This document shows, one piece after another, positions 10,881-21,945 of a stretch of 64,000 nucleotides of DNA. The notes beneath the pieces are model-generated. The model ran no database searches. It saw only the letters and a list, made by a program, of their open reading frames with translations, and had not been told where the DNA came from. A program made the position numbers and the translations under genes. Source of the stretch: Chara braunii (Eukaryota > Streptophyta > Charophyceae > Charales > Characeae); assembly GCA_003427395.1 (NCBI GenBank), contig BFEA01000631.1:576231-640230 (forward strand). The letters are read 5' to 3'. Positions within the stretch are counted from its first letter, which is position 1, and the number at the start of each line of letters is the position of its first letter.

Positions 10881-12590
10881 TTCAAAGAGTTAGGTTATAT
10901 TTGACAGGGAGAACTTTGATAATTCACCCTGTATAGGAGAGATGGTGCAAAAATTTTCCTTTATCTTCTGATACCAATTTAGAGATAAACTAGATTTAGT
11001 TTTTTGAGAAGTTGGAGTAGGATGTAGCATGGAGGTTTATTCTTCAGTCAATTAAGCATAACTTTGGGGTTTGGTCAGTGTTGTGTAATAATTCTTCTTT
11101 GGTCATTTCGATTTATGATTTGACGAGTTCCAACCTGATCCTATGAGGATCGTCTTATATTTTGATAACAGGTCAGTTTCCGGCTCAACTCTAACTCATT
11201 CTCGCGACTCAACCTAAGGCCTTAGCCCCTGTGGGTTGAATTCAAGTTGTCTCTTTGGGTTTTTGCCCGGACTTTATTAAATGGTCATTTAAAAATGACT
11301 AAGTGTTTTCTTTTGAAAGGTTTGATAAAGGTTGTGGCTTGTGTGGTTAAGGCAAAGGGTATGGATGCAGAGAGTGGTTGAAGTTGATCCCGTGTGGTGA
11401 GTGGTATGTCGCTTTTGAATCTTTGGTGGGATTGCATGTATGTGTTGTGAGTTGAAGTCCGGATTTGATTTTGTCTGCGATCATGTATATATTCCGAAGG
11501 AAGTCACACTATGATTGTGAGAGTGATTGCATCGTGTCATATAACCACATTGTATGTATATTTTGTGTATTCACTCGGTCTACTATAAATGTGCGTAAAG
11601 ATCGAGCAAATTTGTATTTGAGAGAAAATAGAGATCCCTTTTTAACCTTTGCTTTTTAGAATTTTTATACTTGCACGTTAAGGTCCGTGACGATTGTCAA
11701 AGTCAAACCCCTTGACCTGTTTCCAGGTCTTCGAAGATGGAGCCTCATTCCCAGGGTTAGAGGCATTTGGCCACCATAAAGAGTGGAAGCCCCCCTGCCA
11801 CTCCTCTTCACGGTGTGCAGGAGAGGGTGGGTCTCACAATCGCCTTTGCAATTGTCTAGCGTTGTGAGATGAACCACTCAAGACGGGGGTCAGCCGACAC
11901 TTGAGTGTCGAAAGCGACCCTCAAATTCATTAAGGGCCGCATGATTATGAGTACCACATAGTACACCATCCTCCCGATTGCATGCGTATTTATGCACGAC
12001 TGATCGATATGACAAGGCCTACGTCGTCCGTAATATTTATTCAGAGTCTCTCGCTCGATGCTCACCTATTTTCTGTTGTCAAAAAATTATGGGTCGGATA
12101 TGAAGAAATGACTAGGCACAATTTATGTTTGGAGTTTGGTTTTATATTGGTAAAGTTTATTATATGGTTAGATACACCGTCTTAGTCGACTAGCGTAGAG
12201 TCGCGCTTGGGAGAGATCAGCCCCCAGAGCGACGGTTCTCGTACGGGTCCGATTAAGGTGTTCGACCACACATACCCCCTATACTACAGCTTACGAGAAA
12301 TGCCCTCGGTTGGGCCACCTCTGTGATTGCACTCGAGCAGCTTTCACAAGTGGTTCGGTAGCTCGACGGGGATAAGTCTGTCCAAGGGTGGTGATAACCC
12401 CTTGGGCAGAGGTAAAAGTTGTGCCTCGCGTGACCCATATCCTGTCGTAGGGGTTTGCGAGAGGTGCGGTTGGCGCACTCGACCGGAGCGGTGAAAGCTT
12501 CATTATTAAGAAGTCCTGCAAAATCCTGTGTGACGAGGCCGGAAGGGTCCCCTTGCGGGACCGATGCACTCAATTGCGACGATCTATGTT

Positions 12591-13178
12591 CCTATTTCGA
12601 CGCTTCTCTGTTCGTTCAGCTCACTGTGAAGCCGACATTGGTCGCGTCCATGCATTGTTCATTCGATGCTCGTCGCCATATCCTTCAAGCATTCGTTGCC
12701 GTCATGAAGAGGATAAGCAAGCCCTCCATGACGTTGGCGGACCCGCCTTTGCACATCCCGGACTAGGCATCGTGTGACATCAAATTCGCATATGACGCCA
12801 CCTTGCCGTTTAGCTTGCATGTGAAAAGGCTGGACTGTTGGGGACCGGCCCCCTAGAGGATAAAGAAGATGAACCTATCGTGCTAGTGTTGTAGCAAACA
12901 GCCTTACAAGGGTGCTTGTCGTTGTTTTTGAAGGTCGCATTGGGTGCGTCCTTCATAATAGTAACGCACTGGTGGGACAGACCCCGTCGGGGTGCTCACC
13001 TCGGCAACCTCGAACCGAATATGACCAAGTTAGAGAGTGTGTGGGGCTCGCGTTATTGCGTAGCACGGCAAGATGACCGTTAGTCGTCGGCAATACCAGG
13101 CCGGCGAGCGAAGGCCTCATGGAAAGGCGCGAGCGGAGAATGAGCTTACCTAAGAACTATGAATCTCCCTCGGCGGCG
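12591..13178. other. No gene recognised
   Basis: Moderate-GC sequence with short ORFs on the plus strand (for example 12455-12766, overlapping the end of LTR2 copy A) and no recognised domains. Confidence 0.5.
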
Positions 13179-13332
13179 GCCAACTGCGGCCAAGTCCGCG
13201 GCCGCGGCCAGGTCCGCGACCCCGCGGACGTGTCCGCGCGGCCGCGTGGCTTTGAGGCCGCGTGGCGGCCTGTGGGGAGGGGGGTTGGGTTTTGGGAAGC
13301 GCCATGGGGTGGCGCAACCTCAGCCCCACCCC

Positions 13333-13389
<57 letters not shown>

Positions 13390-13522
13390 TTTTTGGGGGG
13401 GGGGTTGGCTGTGAACGAAGAAAATTGAAAAAAAAAAAAAAAAAAAAAAAACGTGTTTTTTTTTTTTTTTTTTTCCGTTGATTGATTGATTGATTGGTGG
13501 GGGCGGGGTCGCCCCACCCCCC

Positions 13523-13573
<51 letters not shown>

Positions 13574-13590
13574 GGGGGGAGGGGTCGCCC
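13179..13590. repeat. Low-complexity block: GCGGCC-rich, poly(A), poly(T), (TGAT)n
   Basis: A very GC-rich stretch with repeated GCGGCC and GTCCGCG words (13179-13265) precedes a 51-nt A run (13336-13386), further A and T runs to 13474, and two TGAT tetranucleotide arrays (about 13478-13497 and 13526-13572). Two GGTGGGGG...GGGTCGCCCC blocks follow the TGAT arrays. LTR2 copy B appears to have inserted inside the second block. Confidence 0.9.
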
Positions 13591-13597
13591 TGTCGTA

Positions 13598-13623
13598 CCA
13601 AATACCCTTACAAGGGTATTTGG
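13598..13623. repeat. 12-bp-arm palindrome at LTR2 start
   Basis: Arms CCAAATACCCTT and AAGGGTATTTGG with a 2-nt spacer. It is identical to the copy at 57073-57098 and sits 7 nt inside the TGTCG terminus in both. Confidence 0.9.
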
Positions 13624-14536
13624 CGTGTTTTCTGCAAGTCACACCAGTGCAGCCTTGCCCATCTGACGCCTCTCGCGCGAGAGGAAGCTTAGGTCCTCAA
13701 CTGGGTAAGCGGCGCGCGCGGGGTATTGACGGCAAGGCGCAACCATGCGTGGCCTGGGTATGCGCGGAGTCACAGGCAAGCAGGACGTGTAGCCCCTCGT
13801 CCCCTTAATTTTTGTGTTCCCCAACTTCTTTTTTTTTATGCATTTTTTTTTTTTTTAATTATTATCCCTACCTTTATTTTGTGCCATCGACTCGGTGATC
13901 GGCTCCGAGGGTGACATCGGGACCAACACGCCTGGCCCTATTACGGTATTGTCGAGCACGGATGGCCGTCGCGGCAGTCGAGGACCTTGAGTGCGCGCCC
14001 TCCGGATTGGCCCACGACGCGGGGGAAAAGGCTGAGAGGCGGGGCCAGCCGATGCAGTGCACCATCCGCTCCGTACCACCTGTTGTGAGAAGTTTGAGTG
14101 TGAGCGTGCCCGCTGAGGGTACGCAAGGCAGTGAATTATGCCTGAGTTAGGCGGGGCCAGAGGGCACCAGTGGGAGGCTGCCGCAGTTTTGGCTGTGCGG
14201 CAGGCTGGCCCAGCAGCAGGGGCGCATAGAACCCGCCCCACCTCGGGCTTCATAGTTTCTACCTGAATATTTGCTACTACCACAAAAAATCTGCGCCGAG
14301 CCCGCTTCCACCTAGGCCTACGCTTTAGGCTTGGGTAGGCCGCACCCCTCCCACTCGTCGAAGAACCAGCGCTCGACTATCTATATCAATCGGGCTGCTG
14401 CAGTACCGGGTACAGCCTACAAGCCCACACTTATGGTAATAGGCGGTGCTCGAAGGAAAAGTGGACGGGTCGTTGTGGGCCCAGAAAGGGGATCAACGCT
14501 GTTGAGGCCAGGGGGGGGGCTCCATGTCAACCACGA

Positions 14537-14540
14537 CCGT
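14537..14540. other. LTR1 target-site duplication, left (CCGT)
   Basis: CCGT directly precedes the 5' LTR and directly follows the 3' LTR at 41933-41936. If the terminal A of the LTR is counted as host DNA, the duplication is the 5-bp ACCGT. Ty3/gypsy integrases usually make 4-6 bp duplications. Confidence 0.75.
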
Positions 14541-15970
14541 TGTCGGAGGGCACGGTGTCCCGCCCCTCCTGTGTACCAAGTCTCTGCATAGTGCCAGTTT
14601 CCTGCGCTGGTACCTGGATCTTTTCTCGGCGTGGACAGATCCCGACGGCGTAGCCCTCAGCAAAAGGGGTGCGCCACAGGACTTCCATTGGTCCACGCAG
14701 GCTTGGCGCCCTGCTGTACAGCAGAGCACAACCGGCCTGTGGCCGTGGTAGCCGCCGGGTTCGCCCTGGGACGCGAAAGTAGAGAGATAGGCGCTGTCTT
14801 TTCTATTATGCACCGACCACCCCTCTACAAGGTTATGGGTCAGATGCATGACACTGACAGCAGTCAGAGAAACAGAAGGCTAAAGCAAAAAGCAGCAAGA
14901 AAAGAAAAATTGAAAAGAAAACAGGGTTCTAACTTTAACGCAGTTGGACTATTAGCTTCAGTTCGGGGAAACCTGATGGCCTCTAAACCCCGATTATCGT
15001 TGCGTCTCACTCTATTATTATTATTATTATTTACTTGTTGTTATCGTTATGCCTTTTTCCGCTTTCCTTGATTAGTCTGTTGTTTCGTAGGGAGACCAAC
15101 AGGACCGGACTTCGAGTTCGGGCGGTGGTATTGTGGTCTAGGCAGGCCCAACCTTTTGAATATTATCTGTACCGGGTCCGTGCGCCTTAGGCTCTGCGCG
15201 ATAGGACCCCTGTAGCTGTACTGCAGGGTAGATGCAGTGGGCCTGAAAAAGGGAAGTGTGAAAAAGAAGGGAAAGGGGTAAGGATGAAAATCGGGTTTTG
15301 GGCTTGTGCGTGAACTTGCAACGCTATTCAAGCGAAGCCTGCGGCGCGAAGGAAACTTGAAGCGCCGTCTTTGCTTTCCTCATTGATTGTCGTTTATTAC
15401 TATTACTATTATTATTATTATTATCAGCATTAATTTTTCCTATTTCCAGTTTCCCGCCTGTCGGCCTGTCATCTCACGGGAAGGCCAACGGTTCGTATTT
15501 CAAACTCGGCGACTCATAGCCTAAGTAGGCCCTTCCCACGTATACAGTTTGTGGGTGTGCTTCGATCTGACATCGTGCGGCAGGACCTCAAAAGGAGGGC
15601 GACCCGCGGCCGCATTGGTAGGAGGCCTATCAACCCCTTCATGGAGGGTCATAAGCCCCCTCCTTGCCATCGGACACGGGCACCCAATTGAGATAGACCG
15701 AGGTTGCACTAAAAAGGGGGAAAGTGCGATCATCGGTTCCTCGTTATGGGACCGTAGTGTCGAACCTGTTGTCATATTGCAAGGGTCTGGAACTGTCAAG
15801 AGAGAGGCTAGTTCGTGATCGATCGATTGGGTCATAGTCACGAGTGTTTCTCTAAAAGGTATTCGGTTTTAATTTGCAAATCATTTTGAAAACTGTAAAA
15901 TTCCTGAAATACTGGTAAGGTCTGAAAAGGACTAATCTGAGTCCTTCGTTCAGAACGCAGAGGATAGACC

Positions 15971-15979
15971 TATAAAAGG
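15971..15979 (+). promoter_or_regulatory. Probable TATA box of 5' LTR
   Basis: TATAAAAGG, a textbook TATA element, present at the homologous place in the 3' LTR (35367). Transcription would then start near 16000, about 1.45 kb inside the LTR. U3 would be about 1.4 kb, and the accessory ORFs would lie in the transcribed R/U5 part. Inferred from sequence only. Confidence 0.6.
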
Positions 15980-16127
15980 GAGAGGGAGTTGAGATGTTGT
16001 CCATGGCAAGTCGACTGGTGATATACAGTCTATACTGCGAGTTCTGGTGGGAAGTGGTCTGCTATAGGAGGTCTACGGTTTAGTGTTGTGCTATTTATCA
16101 AAGCGGGGCTGGCTATACTGAGTGGCA

Positions 16128-16850
16128 ATGGCGCTACACGGCTATAGACCTGGCTGTTGGCGGCAGACGGTGCGCTGGGTCCCAGTGTCGGGTGAAGGCC
16201 CCCTCATTACGACGGCCCTGAACTATGATGGGGGAGAAGTAGTTCGACTGAAGGTCTTTGTTGAAGGGGCGAGAGAGGAGGAAATGCGCGGTGACCAGAG
16301 GCTGCAGGCGGCCATTTCCAAAGCGCGCGACAGGGCGGAGCGGAGGTGCAGAAGAGACGGGGTGACTGTGGGCTTGAGGGTGACGGTCATCTACCACGAG
16401 ACTGAGTCATCAACCGGGACCGAGACAAGAGAGGAACAACACAAGGAGAGAGACTTGGGTGGGGAGAGTGAAATGAGCGAGGCGGACCGGGAAACGGAAC
16501 TCAGGTCCTGGACAGGCCGAAGGAGATCCAAAGGCATCATCGAGCCGCGGAGCCGGTGGAAAAAGGACCTGAGGCCAGCTCTCGAAAACTCACGCCCAGA
16601 GGCCGCGGAACAAAAACACAGCAGAACAAGGGGAAAGGACGTGTTTGAGGCAGCGGTACAAGGGGTGAGCGTATTGGTCATTCACAAGACGGGGTACGGA
16701 CGACGAGGCGATGACATGCGTACGCATGGCACAGCCGGGGGACGAGTAAGAGGGAGAGAAGCGGTTGAATTAAGGGCTAGAGAGAAGTGCACGAGAACAG
16801 AGCGTGAGCCTACTGCGCCCGTCAGAGAAGGGGAACAAAACGGATCCTGA
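16128..16850 (+). CDS. LTR-borne accessory ORF, family 2 member a (240 aa)
   Basis: The ATG at 16128 lies about 150 bp downstream of the TATA box; the ORF ends at TGA 16848. Residues about 25-95 show the family-2 layout: a beta-type stretch, a charged helix (LQAAISKARDRAERRC) and a beta strand (GLRVTVIYHETES). The remaining 145 residues are Arg/Glu-rich and probably disordered. The likeness to the family-2 units at 19597, 21046, 24843 and 25134 is weak and judged by eye. The 3' LTR homologue (35524-36141) shares the first 200 or so residues but stops earlier. Function unknown. Confidence 0.5.
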   Translation: MALHGYRPGCWRQTVRWVPVSGEGPLITTALNYDGGEVVRLKVFVEGAREEEMRGDQRLQAAISKARDRAERRCRRDGVTVGLRVTVIYHETESSTGTETREEQHKERDLGGESEMSEADRETELRSWTGRRRSKGIIEPRSRWKKDLRPALENSRPEAAEQKHSRTRGKDVFEAAVQGVSVLVIHKTGYGRRGDDMRTHGTAGGRVRGREAVELRAREKCTRTEREPTAPVREGEQNGS

Positions 16851-16943
16851 AACGGAGGCAAGTGCAGTAGGACCTGTCTCTTATACACATCGTCAGAGAA
16901 GGGGAACAGAACGGATCCTGAAACGGAGGCAAGTGCAGTAGGA
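16821..16943. other. Assembly artefact: Nextera adapter between duplicated flanks
   Basis: CTGTCTCTTATACACATC at 16874-16891 is the reverse complement of the Tn5/Nextera mosaic end. On both sides is the same roughly 52-bp sequence (16821-16872 and 16892-16943), which is present only once in the 3' LTR (from about 36218). The 71-bp excess therefore reflects uncleaned library sequence. A minus-strand ORF here starts MYKRQ, a peptide produced by translating this adapter. Confidence 0.97.
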
Positions 16944-19596
16944 TGGGGACAAGCTCATGGATTCCTCTGACAAGTGGCGCGCCCTGGGAAGAGCAAGAGG
17001 GCGGTCAACAAGAGATGTAAGAGAGAATGGGCAGCACGCCTGAGACGTGCATGACAATCTGATAGAGTGGGGCGAGAGGGTCAACGGCAAGAAAAGGAAA
17101 GAGACGAGAACTGAATGCGTGTGCGGTGATGCTGACGTCAACTGAACTGCAATGTGTGACTAGCCAGTGAGGAGAGGACGTATTGAGATGGGCTGTGCCG
17201 ATGGTGCGTGTAAGGTAGCGAGTTTACAGTCGTAAAGAAGGGGTGCAAAGGAGAGGGAGACTTGACGGATGAGCTGACGCAGCGCTGCTGATGTCAGCGT
17301 GCGTGCATGGTTCTGGGACGTACTGTTGATATCAACACATGTGCATATTACGAGACTCATTTCTTGGGGAGAAAGGGTCCATTTCGCTCTCGCCTAAACC
17401 TGTTAGCAAGGGAAACCTTGGTGAACATGATAGTGGGGTTTCGAGGATGACAACGCATGGGAAAGAGGAGTGCAGTTAATTTGGACATCTAAGTGACCTG
17501 AGTCTTGTGTTACGGGAATGTGTATGTCGTGTCAGAATTAGGAGTTTGGCGAGTGTGAGCAGCTGTTGTTTCGCAACGAGGATGAAGGTAGAACATCAGA
17601 CTTCTTTCCGTGGCATGTCGTCTTGACTGAGTAAAGGATGGTAACGGTACCGAATAAGAGGAGAAGGAGATTAGTATTCAGACTGCACCGGTTATCGAGC
17701 CCTAAGGTTGTGTTGGATAGTCTGACCGTTCTTCTTCTTCTTTTTGACTTCCCTGGCTAGTTTTCGATGAAACTATGATGACCAAGGCTCCGGTTTGCTG
17801 GACTAAGATTGACGGGCCAGGAAATGTAGTCTAGAACGCGAGCGTCCTTATCACTGGGACATCGGACTTATCCGAGTTCGGAGGTGCTTAATCGATCCAA
17901 CAGTTTCAACTTACTGCATACTGTAATCAGACCAGTCAATAGCTGCTCCTGCTGACAGAAGTAAGACTATACAACTTTGGCTTGGATAATCGAAACCAAC
18001 AGTCAGTATGGAGAGGGGCNAGACTGCACAGATAAGGAAATTGGCTTTCCTCTTGCTGCTGTGTCTTTTGTTCCCCCTTTTAGCCCGTCTATCCGTTGTT
18101 GAGCATTGATGTCAAAACCCTGTGGGCGGAATTGCGTGAGTGTGACTNTGTCGACTCATTACCTTATTGAAGTTACTCGATGNGTATCAGTTNTGGCATG
18201 GTATGNCTCTGGTTTGACTAAGGAAATNATTGTTCACTGTGAACCGAGCGAATGAAAACTCGATACGATAAAGTATGACGAACGTGGTTGATGGGGAAGA
18301 GGGGAGTAATATTGAAAAGAATTGCTTACATCCTTATTAAGGTCCTTCTTGATGGTGACTGATTGGTTCTATTTGAGTAACCTGACCTGCTGGTCATTCA
18401 AGTAATTATGNATATATACACGCGTACTATTATGCGAAGANTCCCCTTTTCTTGAACAGAGTCAAGGAAGGGACAGGAAGGGTCAGGGCCTTGATAGCTN
18501 AACAGACGGCCTGTTATTTGGCAGGTGTCCTATCATGAGCATACAAGTCTTTTCTTGAGCCAAATCACAGGGTACTTCACGTTTAGTGACTTTCGGTCTT
18601 CTGACATGTATTGTGCGAAGGCTACAAGTTGACTTGCAAGCATTTCGTGCATAACCGACTAGCGACTAAGAGTACGGACTCTGAAGTTAACGATCAGTAT
18701 TGCTCGCATCTTCTACAAAAGGAAAACGTCGATTGATGCCATTATAAAATTATTAGCCGTGTCTGGTGAAAAGGTTCTTTGTAAACATTCATGCTTACCG
18801 AGACTGGTCTGGGGATGTTTCAATAACGCCGTCACCATTACCTACTTTCCCTTACCCGACTACCGTTCAAACCTGTCCGACACTCAACATGCCAGCGCAC
18901 ACATGGCTGGTGTTCAGCAAGGCTCAGCTATGAGAGTCTAAACTGCAGATAGTTTAGAGGGAAAAAAAACTAACGGGGAACTAACTACGATAAGAACTGT
19001 TGTTGACACTAGATTGGAATGAACAACGAATGTTTGCTTTTGGGTTCAGAGAGTTGATGATTCACGTTGCATGACATTAATGTCATTTGTGGTCTGGCAC
19101 ACGCAGTCCCTCCCCTCGACCGTGCATAATCGTCTATTTAAGTTTGGGAGTGGGACAGTCTTAAGCGGAGATTTTACCTGCTGGTTATTGGTAGAGCCTT
19201 CCCCTTCTTTGTTATGGCAAAGAATTATGTGGGTCAGACAAGTGAGCTGGGATATCACCAAAAGCATCCAAACGCGGACAGGCGATGTAACTCTTACCCG
19301 AGAGTCTCACTTCTGAAACAAAACTACTCTAGGACATTATAAAACATTGAATCAGCTGCTGATTACGCGATTAGTATTCAAACTGTTGGAATGGTCCATC
19401 CCATATACTCTAACTGACGAGGATTAGATCACTAACTTCAGCATGTCCTATATGCGACTATCTTGAGTCAGTTTGAATAAGGCTCAGGAAGTTCTTCCCA
19501 GACCTCTATTTTGTTAAGCCCTGATGGTAGAGGCAATTATCTAGCGTGACTGAGAATAATACTAATTAATCCGAAGTTTGGTTATTCCCTAAGAAA

Positions 19597-19908
19597 TTGG
19601 AACTGACAGAGAGGTCAGTAACCAGTGATACTACCCTGGAAGACGTAAAAAGAAAAGAAACAATAAGAGAGGAGGAGGTTCTGGTGGTGAAAGGTAGCTT
19701 AATCAGAGACAAGAGAGAGGGATGGGATGAAGAGGCCTGTGTAGACATGGAACTTCATAGGTTGGCTCAGAGGGGAGTCGCCGTCGGGATGGCAGAGGGA
19801 AAGAAATATATCGAATATGTGTTGTACTATTATGGCCGCGATGGTAAGCTGCACAATACCAGTTCGAGTTTTGAGACCGTTGAGCAGGCTAGAATCAAGC
19901 TCGTGTGA
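19597..19908 (+). CDS. LTR-borne accessory ORF, family 2 member b (about 103 aa)
   Basis: The frame is open from 19570 to the stop at 19906-19908 without an early ATG (first ATG 19748), so it may be an exon or use another start. The N-terminal half is Lys/Glu-rich. The C-terminal half has a helix containing MELHRLAQRG, then YIEYVLYYYGRDGKL, the family-2 strand-turn signature. The frame is preserved in the 3' LTR (38923-39234). Bases 19621-19690 are repeated in inverted orientation at 20072-20141. Function unknown. Confidence 0.45.
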   Translation: MELTERSVTSDTTLEDVKRKETIREEEVLVVKGSLIRDKREGWDEEACVDMELHRLAQRGVAVGMAEGKKYIEYVLYYYGRDGKLHNTSSSFETVEQARIKLV

Positions 19909-20141
19909 GCCCGTGGCGCCAAGACCATCTCCAGAGAGCCCTGCCGGTATTAATCGGACAGTGACAGGTCGCGGTTTTCCTTTACAATAGTACGATGTGT
20001 GATCTCACGACTCCATGACAAAGCTAGCACTCGCACCAATAATTTTTGAAACTTGATTGATTTGCTTCTCGTCACCACCAGAACCTCCTCCTCTCTCATT
20101 CTTCCTTTTCTTTTTACGTCTTCTAGGGTAGTATCACTGGT
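19621..20141. repeat. 70-bp inverted repeat within LTR (381-nt loop)
   Basis: 19621-19690 and 20072-20141 are reverse complements with about 4 mismatches. The left arm is part of the family-2b ORF. Transcripts could fold back into a 70-bp duplex. The same structure is in the 3' LTR (38947-39016 and 39398-39467). Confidence 0.88.
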
Positions 20142-20360
20142 CTTTGGATAATAACAGGGAACCAGACTTTGAAACTAGACCCTGAAACCANGCTCNGATA
20201 GCCTGCCGAAATCAAAAAGGGCAAGAGAGTGCTCGGACTCCTCTCTTGATGGACCTCGACACNAGGTCTAATCANCTTGCCCCGTATNGTCTTTGATACT
20301 CAACACTGTTGGCAGCNGACAGTACTCCACCCAGCTACCAGTGAGTCGGGCCTTGTGCTG

Positions 20361-20960
20361 CTAGCAGTAATCGAACGGTCAGATGAACAGTTTCTAATCA
20401 GCAGACGAACAGCTTCCTAACCGGCAGACAATCAGTGACTTGGTCAACACTTAATCAGCTTCCTAATCAGCAGTCAGTCAGTTCTCTTGATCAGTGATCA
20501 GGCTAGCACTCAGAAGAAGTATTCAGTTCAACGTACATTTCAACGTTCATTTCAGCCTACAGTTCACTATCCAGTCCAACATTCAGATCCATCATTTAGA
20601 TCCAACATTCAGATCCAACATTTGGACCCAACATTTGGACCCAACATCCAGACTCAGCGTTCGGAAACAACATTTAAGAAACAACATGCAGAGAACAACA
20701 AGCAAACAGTTTTTCGAAAATATTAAGTAATCAGTTTCTAGAACGACGAGCAGTCAATTTTTCTAGAACAACGAGCAATCAAGTCTTCAGAGCGGCAAAC
20801 AGTCAGTCTTCTGATCAGTAGTTGAACGAGCCCTCTGATCAGCAGCTGCTAAGTCTTCTGGTCAATCATCGCTCGGTCCCCGAAACAGCATCAAGATGCA
20901 GCATTTAGAAAACAACAACTAGTTATCAGCAAACAACTTTCAGCAGTCCAACGGTCAACA
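20361..20960 (+). repeat. TCAG-rich degenerate minisatellite zone
   Basis: Many spaced copies of CAGTCAGTT, ATCAGCAG and AACATTCAGATCC-type words. The clearest tandem part is the 13-14-bp unit at about 20577-20650, which has one unit fewer in the 3' LTR. Similar TTTCAG-rich sequence recurs at 30960-31080. Confidence 0.7.
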
Positions 20961-21045
20961 CAGTAGCCCCTTTTCACGCCCAGATCATCTGAGAATCACC
21001 CGTCTTGAGTCGGGTGAACCAATGTAGCGGGAGATTGGCGGGAGT

Positions 21046-21300
21046 ATGGACAGCGACAACACAATTAGAATCTTCTGCTCGCTGTATCAGAGCACTGCGA
21101 AGACCTGGAGGGAGAGTGCAGTTGATGAGTACAATCAGCAGACTACTATGATGATGGAAAGTGCACTGGCCCTGGTGAGAAATCATGCAAGAATAGAGTA
21201 CATATACTACCTGCACGATACGAACGGCAGATTGTGTGCCACCATAACTTCTGTGGGTATTATTGACGGAGCAAGAAGGACTGTCGGCGGCCATCAGTGA
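21046..21300 (+). CDS. LTR-borne accessory ORF, family 2 member c (84 aa)
   Basis: ATG 21046 to TGA 21298. A beta-type start (TIRIFCSLYQS) is followed by a predicted helix (MMMESALALVRNH) and the strand-turn motif RIEYIYYLHDTNGRL. This parallels members at 19597 (YIEYVLYYYGRDGKL) and 25134 (IIAYTLYVQNSQG). It is intact in the 3' LTR (40359-40613) with about six base differences, several causing conservative amino-acid changes. Function unknown; a protein or nucleic-acid binding role is only a guess. Confidence 0.55.
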   Translation: MDSDNTIRIFCSLYQSTAKTWRESAVDEYNQQTTMMMESALALVRNHARIEYIYYLHDTNGRLCATITSVGIIDGARRTVGGHQ

Positions 21301-21480
21301 GCATTTAGTCTCCAAATAGGTGCTGCTCACTTTATCCGGATATTCAGCAAACAATCATCAGCAATCAATTATTAGCGATCAATTTCTAGCAGTCAGTTTT
21401 CAACAATCTNTTTTNCTGCAATNAGTTTGGTAACCAGTTCTCCGGGANCATCAGATCAATCTGTACCGGCAAGGGTACTC

Positions 21481-21945
21481 ATGAGCANAGTTCAGTCTAT
21501 GCCGGTCAGCGAGTCAGTGCTGGCCAACCTCAATCGGATCTTATGCAAGGAGGCATTCCATTACCGGTATGTTAGTGCCATCGGCTTCAGATTGGGGGAT
21601 TTCTCACTCTGCATTGTCCAGACTAGTTTTGCTGATGGCACTATCCACGATCTGAGGCCTTACCTGAAGAAGGGCAAGGAAACTCATGAGTTTTTTTATC
21701 CAGTCTGGATCTCAGCCACCGAATATCTTGAGCAGAGAGAGAGGGAGCTCGATGAGATTGGCACTACGCTGATCCGCAGTTTCGGGCCAATGCTTTATAC
21801 AGACTATCCTAGGCCTCCAGTCCCTTCCCTTCTCACTGATGGCACGAGTTGGTTGGATGTGATTGGTTTGGCAAAGAGGTATATCTCTCCTGCGGTGATC
21901 GACATTGAGGCGTTGACAAAGCTCACCGAGTACACCTACCTTTGA
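21481..21945 (+). CDS. LTR-borne accessory ORF, family 1 member a (154 aa)
   Basis: ATG 21481 (the first in a frame open from 21427) to TGA 21943. Family-1 landmarks in order: FHYRY near residue 25, DLRPYLKKGK near 60, a Glu/Arg-rich helix (YLEQRERELDEIG), PRPPVPS near 125 and TSWLDVIGLAKR near 135. The same order appears in the ORFs at 22959, 23496, 23846 and 24396, so these are paralogues. Two N bases lie near its start. The 3' LTR copy (40794) is broken by stops. No known domain recognised. Confidence 0.65.
   Translation: MSXVQSMPVSESVLANLNRILCKEAFHYRYVSAIGFRLGDFSLCIVQTSFADGTIHDLRPYLKKGKETHEFFYPVWISATEYLEQRERELDEIGTTLIRSFGPMLYTDYPRPPVPSLLTDGTSWLDVIGLAKRYISPAVIDIEALTKLTEYTYL

Larger units (their letters stand above)
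8890..12590 (+). mobile_element. LTR2 repeat family, copy A (5' end not found)
   Basis: Alignable by eye in order with B (44200-47565), D (57690-61240), C (minus) and E (minus). Shared blocks: a GCGAGAGGAAGGTGACGGG-type block (9660), a hairpin-loop array (9753-10163), a GCTGCC hairpin array (10430-10880), TAACAGGTC (11170) and GTCAAAGTCAAACCCCTTGA (11700). After these come the CGACACT..AGTGTCG palindrome (11895-11910), GGGACTAGG-type and TACCCCCTA blocks, and the terminal GGGTCCC...GACCGATGC block (12550). No ORF with conserved content is seen; interpreted as a very long LTR or LTR fragment. Confidence 0.55.
13591..14540 (+). mobile_element. LTR2 copy B, 5' segment (interrupted by LTR1)
   Basis: Begins TGTCGTACC, followed at once by a palindrome with arms CCAAATACCCTT and AAGGGTATTTGG (13598-13623). 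The same start and palindrome occur on the minus strand at 57105-57073 (copy C), with further collinear blocks down to GAATATT..CTACTACCAC (about 14260-14280). The segment stops at the LTR1 insertion point; its continuation is 41933-47565. The 5 bp before it (CGCCC) also occur 2 nt after the far end, a possible target duplication in low-complexity sequence. Confidence 0.6.

Noticed and set aside
16682-16888. Minus-strand ORF beginning MYKRQ
   Set aside because: The start is translated Nextera adapter; the remainder is antisense to the accessory ORF.
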